Source of the DNA: Micromonospora narathiwatensis
GTDB lineage: Bacteria > Actinomycetota > Actinomycetes > Mycobacteriales > Micromonosporaceae
DNA length: 64,000 bases
Direction: 5' to 3'
Assembly (NCBI RefSeq): GCF_900089605.1
Contig: NZ_LT594324.1
Span: forward strand, 62,001-126,000
In this document: piece by piece, positions 55,438-64,000 of the stretch
Numbering within the stretch: position 1 is the first letter of the stretch
How the letters are laid out: each line of letters begins with the position of its first letter
Translations under genes and position numbers: made by a program
The notes under the pieces: generated by a model
The model's database searches: none
What the model was told of the DNA's origin: nothing
Seen by the model: the letters and a program-made list of their open reading frames with translations, nothing else

Positions 55438-56040
55438 ATGGCGATTGTTGAGGTGGACATCTCGATGTCGGTGGACGGGTTCGTCACCGGGCCCGACCTG
55501 GACACCTGGCCCGGCTTCGGCAGGGGCGGCGAGCGGCTGCACGCGTGGCTCGGGCACGACGCGGGGCGGCGGCTGAGCGAGGCGACGTTCGCCGCGTCCG
55601 GCGCTGTGGTGACGAGCCGGAGGGTGTACGAGGACACCAACGGCTGGGCCGACCAGGACGGCTTCTACCGGATGCCGGTCTTCGTCGTGACGCACCGGCC
55701 GCACGAGGCGGTACGCCGGGGCGACACCGCGTTCACGTTCGTGACCGGCGGGGTCGCCGCCGCGATCGAGGCGGCCGTGGCCGCCGCCGCCGACAGGCGG
55801 GTGCACGTGATGGGCGGCGCGTCGATCATCCGGCAGGCGCTGCGGAGCGGCCTGGTCGACCAGCTCCGCCTGCACATCGTTCCGCTGCTGCTGGGGGCCG
55901 GCACCGCCCTGTTCGACGGTGCCGGCCCGGAGCTGGAGCACCAGGACACGGTGGACACACCGGAGGCCACGCATGTGACGTACCGGGTCGGGCGGATCGG
56001 ACCCGGACCGGCCCGGGCCGAGCCAGGCGATCCGGCCTAG
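55438..56040 (+). CDS. DHFR-like / RibD C-terminal family reductase
   Basis: 200 aa. VDISMSVDGFVTGPD at the start and MGGASIIRQALRSGLVDQLRLHIVPLLLGAG at the end (core: VDQLRLHIVPLLLGAG) are the RibD C-terminal/DHFR-fold signature that binds NADPH. The physiological substrate is unknown in this subfamily; annotated members are often just dihydrofolate-reductase family proteins. It is divergent from the ECF sigma gene over 68 bases and overlaps the next gene's end by 4 bases. Confidence 0.87.
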   Translation: MAIVEVDISMSVDGFVTGPDLDTWPGFGRGGERLHAWLGHDAGRRLSEATFAASGAVVTSRRVYEDTNGWADQDGFYRMPVFVVTHRPHEAVRRGDTAFTFVTGGVAAAIEAAVAAAADRRVHVMGGASIIRQALRSGLVDQLRLHIVPLLLGAGTALFDGAGPELEHQDTVDTPEATHVTYRVGRIGPGPARAEPGDPA

Positions 56041-56747
56041 CTCGGCAGAGCGCCCAGCCCGGCGAGCAGTTCCCACCGCTCGTCCGCGCTGAGCACCGCG
56101 TACGCCGGTGCGTCGCGGCGGTCGGTCTCGGCCTCGATCGCCGCGCGTTCCGGCCCGTCGGGGAGGGCCTTGATCTGCTCGGCGGTCAGCCCGGCGGCCC
56201 GCCACGCCGCCCGGTGCGCGTCGGCCCGGTGGTGACGCAGCGAACCGAGCCGGGTGGTGAGCAGCACCGCCGGCGAGGCGTCGTCCGGCTCGTACGGCGG
56301 GGTCATGGCGCGGAACGCGGGCCCACCGGTGGCCAGCCCGTGTGCCAGCACCCGGCCGACCAACTCGGCCAGCCGGGGCACCGACGCCAGGCCGGGCAGC
56401 ATCGGGGGTCCGGCGGACCAGAGTTCCTCGGCGGCCTCGCCGGTCGCCCGCTGCGCGTACCGCGCCAGTTCCCGGCCCAGCTCGGTCAGGTGCCAGGTGC
56501 CCTCGGCGTCCACCTTCAGCACGCCGCGCGTCAGCTCGGGGCTCATGTCACCGTCGGTGTAGGCCAGCCCGTCGGCGAGCGCGTCGGCCGGCATCGGCCG
56601 GGCCAGCAGGCCGGAGTAGAAGCTGTTCTCCGCGCCGAGTTCCGCGCCCCGCTCCGCGTAGAACGCCTCCATCCGGGCCCGGGCCGTCCACCGGGCAGCC
56701 ACGTACACCCGGTCGATGACCGGTCGGATCTGTCGCGCATAGCTCAT
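56037..56747 (-). CDS. Hypothetical helical protein, possible regulator
   Basis: 236 aa. A winged-helix-like segment (LTRGVLKVDAEGTWHLTELGRELARY) and a C-terminal helical region with LGSLRHHRADAHRAAWRAAGLTAEQI are visible. The latter reminds me of SCO6745/SalK-type proteins, but the match is too weak to assign. The ATG 56747 has GGAG 6 bases before it (GGAGACGACC); a GTG 12 bases earlier is less likely. A perfect 16-bp palindrome lies 22 bases upstream, suggesting tight or autogenous control. Confidence 0.6.
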   Translation of the reverse strand: MSYARQIRPVIDRVYVAARWTARARMEAFYAERGAELGAENSFYSGLLARPMPADALADGLAYTDGDMSPELTRGVLKVDAEGTWHLTELGRELARYAQRATGEAAEELWSAGPPMLPGLASVPRLAELVGRVLAHGLATGGPAFRAMTPPYEPDDASPAVLLTTRLGSLRHHRADAHRAAWRAAGLTAEQIKALPDGPERAAIEAETDRRDAPAYAVLSADERWELLAGLGALPS

Positions 56748-56768
56748 GGTCGTCTCCACGACGCGCGA

Positions 56769-56784
56769 CCCTACCTAGGTAGGG
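56769..56784. promoter_or_regulatory. Perfect 16-bp palindrome
   Basis: CCCTACCTAGGTAGGG, perfectly self-complementary, 22-37 bases upstream of the minus-strand hypothetical gene and 21 bases from the end of ilvD. The TACCTAGGTA core is the kind of site used by PadR/MarR/TetR dimers. Confidence 0.7.
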
Positions 56785-56804
56785 CCGCGCCGTGGGGGCG
56801 GCGA

Positions 56805-58652
56805 CTACTCCGGCACGCGGCGGTAGGCGCCATCGCTGGCCGAGGTGGCCATCGAGGCGTACGCGCGCAGCGCCGCGGAGACCGGCCGCTGCCGGTCGGC
56901 CGGGGTGTACGGGCGGTCCCGCTTCTCCTCGGCGACCCGGCGGGCCTGGAGCACGTCGTCCGGCACGTCGAGGTGGATCGAGCGGGCCGGGATGTCGATG
57001 ACGATCTCGTCGCCCTCCTGTACCAGCGCGATCAGCCCGCCGGAGGCCGCCTCCGGGGAGACGTGGCCGATGGAGAGCCCGGAGGTGCCGCCGGAGAACC
57101 GCCCGTCGGTGAGCAGCGCGCAGGAGCGGCCCAGCCCGCGGCCCTTGAGGAACGAGGTGGGGTAGAGCATCTCCTGCATGCCGGGGCCGCCCTTCGGGCC
57201 CTCGTACCGGATCACCACCACGTCCCCGGCGGCGACCTCCTTGGCCAGGATCGCCGACACCGCGTCGTCCTGCGATTCGTAGACCTTGGCCGGGCCGCGG
57301 AAGGTCAGGCACTCCTCGGGCACGCCGGCGGTCTTCACCACGCAGCCGTCCGGGGCCAGGTTGCCGTGCAGGATGGCCAGCCCGCCGTCGGCGGAGTACG
57401 CGTGCTCCCGGTCCCGCACGCAGCCGCCGGCCGCGTCGGTGTCCAGCGACGACCAGCGGTTGGTGGTGGAGAACGGCTCGGTGGTGCGCACCCCGCCCGG
57501 GGCGGCGTGGAACAGCTCGACCGCCGCCGGCGTGGCCGAGCCGCCCCGCACGTCCCAGTCGGCCAGCCACTGCGCCAGACTCGGGGAGTGGACGGCGTGC
57601 ACGTCCCGGTGGAGCAGGCCGGCCCGGTCCATCTCGCCGAGGATGGCCGGGATGCCGCCGGCCCGGTGCACGTCCTCCATGTGGTACTGCGGCGAGTTCG
57701 GCGCGACCTTCGCCAGGCAGGGCACCCGGCGGGAGATCGCGTCGATGTCGGACACGCCGAAGTCCAGCTCCGCCTCGCGGGCGGCGGCGAGCAGGTGCAG
57801 CACGGTGTTGGTCGAGCCGCCCATGGCCACGTCGAGCGCCACGGCGTTCTCGAATGCGGCCCGGTTGGCGATCGAGCGGGGCAGCACCGAGGCGTCGTCG
57901 GAGTCGTACCAGCGCTTGGCGATCGCCACGGCGGTGCGGCCGGCCTCGACGAAGAGCGAACGGCGGGCGGCGTGGGTGGCCAGGGTCGACCCGTTGCCGG
58001 GCAGCGCCAGGCCGATCGCCTCGGTGAGGCAGTTCATCGAGTTGGCGGTGAACATGCCGGAGCAGGAGCCGCAGGTCGGGCAGGCCGAGCGCTCGATCTG
58101 GCCGAGCTGGTCGTCGGTGACCGCCTCGTTGGACGAGGCGATCATCGCGTCGATCAGGTCGATCTTGGAGTGCACGATGCCCTCGATCGCCACCGTCTTG
58201 CCGGCCTCCATCGGGCCGCCGGAGACGAAGACGGTCGGGATGTTGAGCCGCAGCGCGGCCAGCAGCATGCCCGGAGTGATCTTGTCGCAGTTGGAGATGC
58301 AGACCAGGGCGTCCGCGCAGTGCGCGTTGACCATGTATTCCACCGCGTCGGCGATCAGCTCCCGGCTGGGAAGCGAGTAGAGCATGCCGCCGTGGCCCAT
58401 GGCGATGCCGTCGTCCACGGCGATGGTGTTGAACTCCCGGCCCACGCCGCCGGCCTCGGCCACCGCGTCGGCCACCAGTCCGCCGAGGTCCTTGAGGTGT
58501 ACGTGGCCGGGTACGAACTGGGTGAAACTGTTGGCGATGGCGACGATCGGCTTGCCGAAGTCGTCGTCGGTCATCCCGGTGGCCCGCCACAGGGCCCGGG
58601 CGCCGGCCATCGTCCGACCGTGGGTGGAGGTCCTCGACCGCAGCTCAGGCAT
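56805..58652 (-). CDS. ilvD: Dihydroxy-acid dehydratase
   Basis: 615 aa, the usual length. Iron-sulfur cysteine motifs [12 protein letters not shown] and [18 protein letters not shown], plus [14 protein letters not shown] and [26 protein letters not shown], identify IlvD, which makes 2-oxoacids from dihydroxyacids in valine, isoleucine and pantothenate synthesis. The ATG start at 58652 gives [10 protein letters not shown]. It is divergent from a GGDEF-EAL gene that separates it from ilvBN. Confidence 0.97.
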   Translation of the reverse strand: MPELRSRTSTHGRTMAGARALWRATGMTDDDFGKPIVAIANSFTQFVPGHVHLKDLGGLVADAVAEAGGVGREFNTIAVDDGIAMGHGGMLYSLPSRELIADAVEYMVNAHCADALVCISNCDKITPGMLLAALRLNIPTVFVSGGPMEAGKTVAIEGIVHSKIDLIDAMIASSNEAVTDDQLGQIERSACPTCGSCSGMFTANSMNCLTEAIGLALPGNGSTLATHAARRSLFVEAGRTAVAIAKRWYDSDDASVLPRSIANRAAFENAVALDVAMGGSTNTVLHLLAAAREAELDFGVSDIDAISRRVPCLAKVAPNSPQYHMEDVHRAGGIPAILGEMDRAGLLHRDVHAVHSPSLAQWLADWDVRGGSATPAAVELFHAAPGGVRTTEPFSTTNRWSSLDTDAAGGCVRDREHAYSADGGLAILHGNLAPDGCVVKTAGVPEECLTFRGPAKVYESQDDAVSAILAKEVAAGDVVVIRYEGPKGGPGMQEMLYPTSFLKGRGLGRSCALLTDGRFSGGTSGLSIGHVSPEAASGGLIALVQEGDEIVIDIPARSIHLDVPDDVLQARRVAEEKRDRPYTPADRQRPVSAALRAYASMATSASDGAYRRVPE

Positions 58653-58763
58653 GGCTACCAGTGTGGCACCGCCGTCGCGGCGGCCCCCGGGCGCGCGGGT
58701 CGTGTCCCAACAGTTGCACACCCGGTACCTCTCGGGGTGCGCGCATCCGGCACAGTTGAGGTC

Positions 58764-61217
58764 GTGCATCCGACCCCGGGCGTGGTCATCGTCGTGGCGC
58801 TGAGCGGGCTTGCCGCCGTCAGCGCCACCGCGCTGCTGGCCGCCTCGGCCCGCCGCCGGGTCGGGTCCCACCGGCAGACCCACGTGCTGCTCGCCGTGGC
58901 CGCCGGGATCGCCCTGCTCAGCCTCCTCGTCGGGGTCACCGCCCTGCTGGCCGTCGGCGACGACTGGGGCCACCGGCAGGGGCAACGCACCGGCTGGGCG
59001 ACGTTCGTCTCGGCGGGCGGCACGGTCACCGGCCTGGCGCTCGGCGCCGCCCTGCTCCGTCTGCCCGGCGCCGCGGCCACCCGGGCCGCCACCGCCCGGT
59101 TGCTGCTCGACGGCGTGATCATGGCCAGCGCGCTCTGGTTCGTCGGCTGGGTGCTCCTCAGCGAGCCGACCCGGCTGCTCGGCGCGCTCACCCCGGTCGC
59201 CTGCGTACCCATCGTGCTGGCCACGCTGAGCGCGGCGCTCACCGCCGGGCTGACCCTGATCATGGTGCTCCGGGCCGACGCGCCGCGTGGGCGGCTGGTC
59301 CTGCTCGGCCTCGGGGCGACCGGCGTCACCGGCGGCGGGCTGGGCCTGTCCGCCGGGCTCTGCCAGGCCGGCCCGACGATGGCCCTCGCCGGCGCCGCGA
59401 CGCTGGCCGCGGGCCTGCTGGCCACCGCCGCGGCGGTGCACCGGGTCGACCTGCCCGGGCAGGTCGACGTCGACCTGATCCGCCGCGACGGCGAGTACGC
59501 CTTCGTGCCGATGTTCGCCATGGCCGCCTCGGCGATGTACCACCTGAGCCAGGGCGGCGGATTCGACGCCTACAGCATCGTCGCCGGCAGCGTCGAGGGC
59601 TTCGCCCTGGTGGCCCGGCAGTACCTGGCCCTCAACGACGTCCGGGGCTACGCCGGCCGGCTGGCCGCCCGGGAGGCCCACTTCCGTGAGCTGGCGCACA
59701 CCGACCCGCTCACCGGCCTGGCCAACCGGCGCGGGCTGCTGCGCGCGCTGCACCGCTGCGCCGAGGCCGGCGTGCCCTGCGTCCTGCTCGGGCTGGACCT
59801 GGACGGCTTCAAGAACGTCAACGACATGCGGGGGCACGACGTCGGCGACGCGGTGCTGGCCGAGGTCGGCCGGCGGCTGCGCGGCAACCTGCGCCCGGGT
59901 GACCTGGCCGCCCGGCTGGGCGGTGACGAGTTCGCGGTGCTGATGCACGGCGCGAGCGACGCCGAGCCGGTCGCGGAACGGCTGCTCGGGGTGCTCGGCC
60001 GCCCCTACGAGGAGGCGGACGGGCCGATCTTCCTCTCGGTCAGCATCGGGGTGGCCGGCAACCGCGGGGAGACCGACGTCGCGCTGCTGCTGCGCAACGC
60101 CGACCTGGCCCTGCGCTACGCCAAGCAGCGGGGCAAGAACCGGATCGAGCGCTACGACGCCACGTACGACCAGCTGCTGCGCCGGCGCACGATGCTGGAG
60201 CACGAGATGCGCGGCGCGATCGAACGCGACGAGCTGCGGCTGGCCTTCCAGCCGGTGGCCTCGCTGCCGTCGGTGCGTCCGGTCGGCGCCGAGGCGTTGC
60301 TCCGCTGGCACCACCCCGAGCTGGGCAACGTCCGCCCGGACGAGTTCATCCCGCTCGCCGAGGAGTGCGGGATGATCTCGAAGCTCGGCGCCTGGGTGCT
60401 GCACCAGGCCTGCTACCAGCTCTCCCGCTGGCTGGCCGACGGGCACGACGTCTGGGTGTCGGTGAACGTCTCGCCGCGCGAGCTGCACGCCCCGGAGTAC
60501 GTGGTGCAGGTCGCCGACGCGCTGCGCGCGCACCACGTACCGCCGCAGCGGCTGGTGCTGGAGGTCACCGAGCACGCGGTCGCCACCGACCTGGACGAGC
60601 TGATCCGGCGGCTGGCCGCGCTGCGGCTCACCGGGGTACGGATCGCGCTGGACGACTTCGGCGCGGGCTACTCGTCGCTGGGGCAGCTACGCCGGCTGCC
60701 GATCGACATCCTGAAGATCGACCACAGTCTGGTCGCCGAGCACGAGCCGGTCCGGCCGATCGGCCGGGACGGTCCGGCGTTCGCCCCGATGGTCGACATC
60801 GTGATGCGCCTCGGGCACCACTTCGGGCTGGAGGTGATCGCCGAGGGCGTCACCAGTCCGACCGAGCTGGCCGCGGTGGTGGCCGCCGGCTGCCGCTTCG
60901 GTCAGGGCGCGCTGTTCGGCTGGGGGGTGCCGGCCGAGCACCTGGAGGCGATGCTGGAGGCGGCGACCTCGCCGGGCGCGCGTCCCCACCCGGTGCCGCC
61001 GGCGCCACCGGTCGCGCCGGTCCGCCCCGGCTCGTCGCCGCTGCTGCCCCGGCTCCGGTCGAACGCACCCGCGTCGGTGCCGGCGCCCCGTCCCTCGGAA
61101 GAGGGATCTTCGCAGGTGGGATCGGCTGCGGAGGGCGTGTCGCAGCGGGACGTGCCGACGTCCGTTAACCAGAATGTGGGATCAGTTGACTCATCGCGTG
61201 AGATGCGTCAGGCTTAG
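58764..61217 (+). CDS. GGDEF-EAL cyclic-di-GMP protein 3
   Basis: 817 aa. About eight N-terminal membrane spans (to about residue 280) lead to a GGDEF domain with intact [12 protein letters not shown] and an EAL domain with [21 protein letters not shown], [12 protein letters not shown] and VIAEGVTS motifs. The C-terminal 85 residues are Pro/Ser-rich and disordered. Start: GTG 58764; a GTG at 58737 is an alternative. It could both make and degrade c-di-GMP. Located upstream of ilvB with a leader peptide between; the genes have no obvious functional link. Confidence 0.9.
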   Translation: MHPTPGVVIVVALSGLAAVSATALLAASARRRVGSHRQTHVLLAVAAGIALLSLLVGVTALLAVGDDWGHRQGQRTGWATFVSAGGTVTGLALGAALLRLPGAAATRAATARLLLDGVIMASALWFVGWVLLSEPTRLLGALTPVACVPIVLATLSAALTAGLTLIMVLRADAPRGRLVLLGLGATGVTGGGLGLSAGLCQAGPTMALAGAATLAAGLLATAAAVHRVDLPGQVDVDLIRRDGEYAFVPMFAMAASAMYHLSQGGGFDAYSIVAGSVEGFALVARQYLALNDVRGYAGRLAAREAHFRELAHTDPLTGLANRRGLLRALHRCAEAGVPCVLLGLDLDGFKNVNDMRGHDVGDAVLAEVGRRLRGNLRPGDLAARLGGDEFAVLMHGASDAEPVAERLLGVLGRPYEEADGPIFLSVSIGVAGNRGETDVALLLRNADLALRYAKQRGKNRIERYDATYDQLLRRRTMLEHEMRGAIERDELRLAFQPVASLPSVRPVGAEALLRWHHPELGNVRPDEFIPLAEECGMISKLGAWVLHQACYQLSRWLADGHDVWVSVNVSPRELHAPEYVVQVADALRAHHVPPQRLVLEVTEHAVATDLDELIRRLAALRLTGVRIALDDFGAGYSSLGQLRRLPIDILKIDHSLVAEHEPVRPIGRDGPAFAPMVDIVMRLGHHFGLEVIAEGVTSPTELAAVVAAGCRFGQGALFGWGVPAEHLEAMLEAATSPGARPHPVPPAPPVAPVRPGSSPLLPRLRSNAPASVPAPRPSEEGSSQVGSAAEGVSQRDVPTSVNQNVGSVDSSREMRQA

Positions 61218-61221
61218 CCAC

Positions 61222-61257
61222 ATGTCGTCGAACCGGTCGCTGCGAGTACTTACCTGA
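61222..61257 (+). CDS. ilvB leader peptide, 11 aa
   Basis: MSSNRSLRVLT then TGA. The last codons are CTG CGA GTA CTT ACC: Leu, Val and Leu, with GTA and CTT rare in this GC-rich genome. The stop codon is the first base of the hairpin stem that follows. This is the layout of branched-chain amino acid attenuators: ribosome stalling on Leu/Val codons when charged tRNA is scarce alters the downstream RNA fold. Confidence 0.75.
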   Translation: MSSNRSLRVLT

Positions 61258-61317
61258 GCGCACTCTCCTCTGCTTGAGAGTGCGCTGGCCCCGTGCATTT
61301 GCACGTGGGCCGTTTTT
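61257..61317 (+). terminator. Attenuator hairpins before ilvB
   Basis: Hairpin 1: 61257-61267 pairs with 61276-61286 (AGCGCACTCTC/GAGAGTGCGCT, 11 bp, loop CTCTGCTT). Terminator: GGCCC CGTGC / GCACG (t) GGGCC at 61287-61311 followed by G and TTTTT at 61313-61317, the only clear U-tract terminator in the window. Confidence 0.85.
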
Positions 61318-61399
61318 GTTGCCATCGGACCATCGCCGGGACGCCCGCGTTCCATCCTGAGAAGCGCATCACCCACTCCAGCTGAAGGCCTGAACCGCC

Positions 61400-63334
61400 A
61401 TGACGAGACCCACGCCAGAGACCCTCGCCCACTCCGTCCGGCGAAGCCGCCCGGCCACCGAGCCGGCCGGCGCCGCCGACCACGCCTCCACCCCCCGTAA
61501 CGGATCCGTCCCGGCCGAGCCGGCCGCAGGGGGACGGGGCGCCCCGGCTGGCGCGGACGGGACCACCGCGACCGAACGGCGGCCGGCGTCGGCGCAGGTC
61601 TCCGGCGCCGGATCGCTGGTGCGGTCGCTCGAGGCCCTCGGCGTCGACGTCGTCTTCGGCATCCCGGGCGGCGCGATCCTGCCGGCCTACGACCCGCTCT
61701 ACGACTCCACCGTGCGGCACATCCTGGTCCGCCACGAGCAGGGCGCCGGGCACGCCGCCACCGGGTACGCCCAGGCCACCGGCAGGGTCGGGGTCTGCAT
61801 GGCCACCTCCGGCCCGGGCGCGACCAACCTGGTCACCCCGATCGCGGACGCGTACATGGACTCGGTGCCGATCGTGGCGATCACCGGTCAGGTCGCGCGG
61901 CCGGCGATCGGCACGGACGCCTTCCAGGAGGCGGACATCCAGGGCATCACCCTGCCGATCACGAAGCACAACTTCCTGGTGCAGACGGCCGAGGAGATCC
62001 CGCAGGTGCTGGCCGAGGCGTTCCATCTCGCCTCGACCGGCCGGCCCGGCCCGGTCCTGGTGGACATCCCCAAGGACGTCCTGCAGACGCAGACCACCTT
62101 CTCCTGGCCGCCCACCCTCGACCTGCCCGGCTACCGGCCGACCCTGCACCCGCACGGCAAGCAGATCCGCGAGGCGGCCCGGCTGATGACCAGCGCCCGC
62201 CGTCCGGTGCTCTACGTCGGCGGCGGCGTGCTCAAGGCCGGCGCCACCGAGGGGCTGCGCCGGCTGGCCGAGCTGACCGGCATCCCGGTGGTCACCACGC
62301 TGATGGCGCTCGGCGCGTTCCCCGACTCGCACCGGCAGCACCTGGGCATGCCCGGCATGCACGGCACCGTCGCCGCGGTCTACGGCCTGCAGAAGGCCGA
62401 CCTGATCGTGGCCCTGGGCGCCCGCTTCGACGACCGGGTCACCGGCAAGCTGGACTCGTTCGCGCCGGACGCCACCGTCGTGCACGCGGACATCGACCCC
62501 GCCGAGATCGGGAAGAACCGGCACGCGGACGTGCCGATCGTCGGCGACGCCCGGCACGTGATCGACGAGCTGATCGCCGCGGTCGGCACCGAGCGGTCCG
62601 CCCGGCCGGCCGCCGACCTCGGCGACTGGTGGGCCCAGCTCGACGACCTGCGCCGGCGCTACCCGCTCGGTTACGAGGAGCCGGCCGACGGCACCCTCTC
62701 CCCGCAGTACGTGATCAAGCGGCTGGGCGAGATCGCCGGCCCCGACTCGGTCTACGTGGCCGGTGTCGGCCAGCACCAGATGTGGGCCAGCCAGTTCATC
62801 TCGTACGAGAAGCCGTACACCTGGCTCAACTCCGGCGGCCTCGGCACCATGGGGTACGCCGTTCCGGCGGCGATGGGCGCCAAGGTCGGCAAGCCGGACA
62901 CCACGGTCTGGGCGGTGGACGGCGACGGCTGCTTCCAGATGACCAACCAGGAGCTGGCCACCTGCGCGCTGGAGGGCATCCCGATCAAGGTCGCCGTGAT
63001 CAACAACGGCAACCTGGGCATGGTCCGGCAATGGCAGACCCTGTTCTACGGGGAGCGTTACTCCAACACCGAGCTGGGCACCCACAAGCACCGCATCCCG
63101 GACTTCGTCAAGCTCGCCGAGGCGCTCGGCTGCGTCGGCCTGCGCTGCGAGACCGCCGCCGACGTGGACAAGACAATCGCGGCGGCCATGGCGATCAACG
63201 ACGCCCCGGTGGTCATCGACTTCGTGGTCGGCAAGGACGCCATGGTCTGGCCGATGGTCGCCGCCGGCACCAGCAACGACGAGATCATGTTCGCCCGGGG
63301 CGTCCGCCCCGCCTTCGACGAGGACGAACTGTAG
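61400..63334 (+). CDS. ilvB: Acetolactate synthase, large subunit
   Basis: 644 aa. TPP-dependent first common step of valine, leucine and isoleucine synthesis. PYR-domain [13 protein letters not shown] and [14 protein letters not shown] hold the activating Glu; FAD/ThDP region [19 protein letters not shown]-domain [15 protein letters not shown] ... [13 protein letters not shown], the GDG/NN site. A Pro/Ala-rich N-terminal extension of about 70 residues precedes the fold, as in mycobacterial IlvB1. Weak ribosome-binding site (GAAGG 12 bases before). Expression is governed by the attenuator upstream. Confidence 0.97.
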   Translation: MTRPTPETLAHSVRRSRPATEPAGAADHASTPRNGSVPAEPAAGGRGAPAGADGTTATERRPASAQVSGAGSLVRSLEALGVDVVFGIPGGAILPAYDPLYDSTVRHILVRHEQGAGHAATGYAQATGRVGVCMATSGPGATNLVTPIADAYMDSVPIVAITGQVARPAIGTDAFQEADIQGITLPITKHNFLVQTAEEIPQVLAEAFHLASTGRPGPVLVDIPKDVLQTQTTFSWPPTLDLPGYRPTLHPHGKQIREAARLMTSARRPVLYVGGGVLKAGATEGLRRLAELTGIPVVTTLMALGAFPDSHRQHLGMPGMHGTVAAVYGLQKADLIVALGARFDDRVTGKLDSFAPDATVVHADIDPAEIGKNRHADVPIVGDARHVIDELIAAVGTERSARPAADLGDWWAQLDDLRRRYPLGYEEPADGTLSPQYVIKRLGEIAGPDSVYVAGVGQHQMWASQFISYEKPYTWLNSGGLGTMGYAVPAAMGAKVGKPDTTVWAVDGDGCFQMTNQELATCALEGIPIKVAVINNGNLGMVRQWQTLFYGERYSNTELGTHKHRIPDFVKLAEALGCVGLRCETAADVDKTIAAAMAINDAPVVIDFVVGKDAMVWPMVAAGTSNDEIMFARGVRPAFDEDEL

Positions 63335-63336
63335 TC

Positions 63337-63399
63337 ATGACCGAATGCACCGAGCGCAGCGAGGGCCGTGAGGGCATGACGAGGAGGGCACCGAAATGA
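63337..63399 (+). CDS. 59-nt unit, 20-codon mini-ORF between ilvB and ilvN
   Basis: ATG at 63337 starts a 20-codon frame (MTECTERSEGREGMTRRAPK) ending in TGA at 63397-63399, which overlaps the ilvN ATG (ATGA). It begins two bases after the ilvB stop. The offset between the two ATGs is exactly 59, the same as the repeat unit at 50960. The unit's start ATGACCGAATGCACC nearly copies the ilvN start ATGACCATGCAC, and its end GAGGAGGGCACCGAA is the ilvN ribosome-binding site. It may be a translational relay rather than a functional peptide. Confidence 0.65.
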   Translation: MTECTERSEGREGMTRRAPK

Positions 63400-63911
63400 C
63401 CATGCACACTCTCAGCGTGCTCGTGGAGAACAAGCCGGGCGTCCTGGCCCGGGTCTCCGGGCTGTTCTCCCGGCGCGGCTTCAACATCGACAGCCTCGCC
63501 GTTGGGGAGACCGAGAACCCGGACGTCTCCCGGATCACCATTGTGGTCAACGCCGAGTCGTCCCCGTTGGAACAGGTGACCAAGCAGCTCAACAAGCTGG
63601 TCAACGTACTCAAGATCGTCGAGCTGGACCCGCAGGTCTCGGTGGCCCGGGAGTTGCTGCTGGTGAAGGTCCGCGCGGACCGCAACGCCCGCGCCCACGT
63701 GCTGGAGACGGTGAACCTGTTCCGCGCGCGGGTGGTCGACGTCGCCCCGGACACGCTGACCATCGAGGCCACCGGCACGCCCGACAAGCTCGACGCGCTG
63801 TTGCGTGACCTCGAACCCCTCGGCATCAAGGAGATGGTGCAGTCCGGCACGGTGGCGATCGGGCGCGGCTCACGCTCGATCACCGCCGGCCCCGCGCTGC
63901 GCGCCGCCTGA
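63396..63911 (+). CDS. ilvN: Acetolactate synthase, regulatory small subunit
   Basis: 171 aa. N-terminal ACT domain HTLSVLVENKPGVLARVSGLFSRRGFNIDSLAVGETENPD carries the valine-binding loops (in part: NKPGVLARVSGLFSRRGFNID), with the typical C-terminal half (KVRADRNARAHVLETVNLFRARVVDV). It restores full activity and valine feedback inhibition to IlvB. ATG 63396 overlaps the mini-ORF stop and has GGAGG eight bases upstream. Confidence 0.97.
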   Translation: MTMHTLSVLVENKPGVLARVSGLFSRRGFNIDSLAVGETENPDVSRITIVVNAESSPLEQVTKQLNKLVNVLKIVELDPQVSVARELLLVKVRADRNARAHVLETVNLFRARVVDVAPDTLTIEATGTPDKLDALLRDLEPLGIKEMVQSGTVAIGRGSRSITAGPALRAA

Positions 63912-63996
63912 CCCGCCCCGACCGGCGCCCGAGCGCCGCATCCACCGCACAAGTCCACGACGGGCCGCCGGGCACCGCCGTACGAAAGGGAAGTCA

Positions 63997-64000
63997 ATGA
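63997..64000 (+). CDS. ilvC: Probable start of ilvC (truncated by the window)
   Basis: The window ends at an ATGA with AAAGGGAA 8-10 bases before it. In most actinobacteria ilvC (ketol-acid reductoisomerase) follows ilvBN, so this is probably its start codon; only the first codon is visible, so the assignment rests on gene order alone. Confidence 0.35.

Noticed and set aside
55545..58763. Long 5' extension of the GGDEF-EAL frame over the DHFR-like, hypothetical and ilvD genes
   Set aside because: Different proteins with family motifs occupy the other frames and strand; the true start is near 58764.

Overview
The window is one contiguous, gene-dense stretch of very high-GC actinobacterial chromosome: strong G/C preference at third codon positions, many GTG starts, start/stop overlaps of the ATGA or GTGA type, and several promoters only 5-8 bases from the start codon. 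Protein style (DUF6232-like, LPXTG, IlvG-like and homodimeric E1-like proteins) and the small intergenic repeats suggest a Micromonospora-like member of the Micromonosporaceae; the genus is inference. The backbone order etfB-etfA-cysteine desulfurase-mnmA-metE-like-ligA-gatC-gatA-gatB-ilvB-ilvN matches, as I recall it, the Mycobacterium tuberculosis Rv3029c-Rv3001c block, so this is core chromosome with accessory genes between conserved anchors. I saw no rRNA, tRNA, CRISPR array, insertion sequence or prophage.

Layout. 1-4.8 kb: end of a Clp N-domain gene, two hypotheticals, a two-component system, and a membrane protein-DCC thioredoxin-like-TetR operon with two identical operators. 4.9-7.6 kb: nagZ-like hexosaminidase divergent from a ROK regulator over a shared dyad. 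7.7-13.1 kb: ABC-2 type exporter, a second ABC ATPase, ribokinase, and a GlxA-type regulator divergent from a rhodanese. 13.1-20 kb: paired DUF6232-like proteins around a SnoaL-like gene, enoyl-CoA hydratase, IlvG-like TPP enzyme, small membrane proteins, a GNAT enzyme. 20-37.7 kb: the conserved etfBA / desulfurase / mnmA / ligA / gatCAB block, carrying a GGDEF-EAL protein, an ADP-ribosylglycohydrolase, a membrane-tethered PemK-like protein and an LPXTG repeat protein between gatA and gatB.

37.8-47 kb: E1-like TPP enzyme, metallophosphoesterase, PQQ-type sugar dehydrogenase lipoprotein, 2-hydroxyacid dehydrogenase, and a second GGDEF-EAL protein with an eroded GGDEF site. 47.2-54.4 kb: a sugar-uptake regulon (LacI repressor, CebR-like boxes, solute-binding protein, two permeases, GH2 beta-mannosidase; no ATPase, so a shared MsiK-type ATPase is probably used). 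54.4-56.7 kb: ECF sigma factor with SnoaL-like tail, DHFR-like reductase, and an uncharacterised protein behind a perfect palindrome. 56.8-64 kb: branched-chain amino acid genes: ilvD, a third GGDEF-EAL protein, then ilvB-ilvN (and probably ilvC) behind a leader-peptide attenuator.

The most unusual observation is a 59-nt unit at two gene junctions (50960-51136, three tandem copies between the sugar permease genes; 63337-63395, one copy between ilvB and ilvN). Each unit is a 20-codon mini-ORF whose TGA overlaps the next start codon, it begins with a copy of the first bases of the downstream gene, and it carries its own ribosome-binding site. Any copy number therefore preserves the start of the downstream gene. 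It looks like a small repetitive element that targets start codons.
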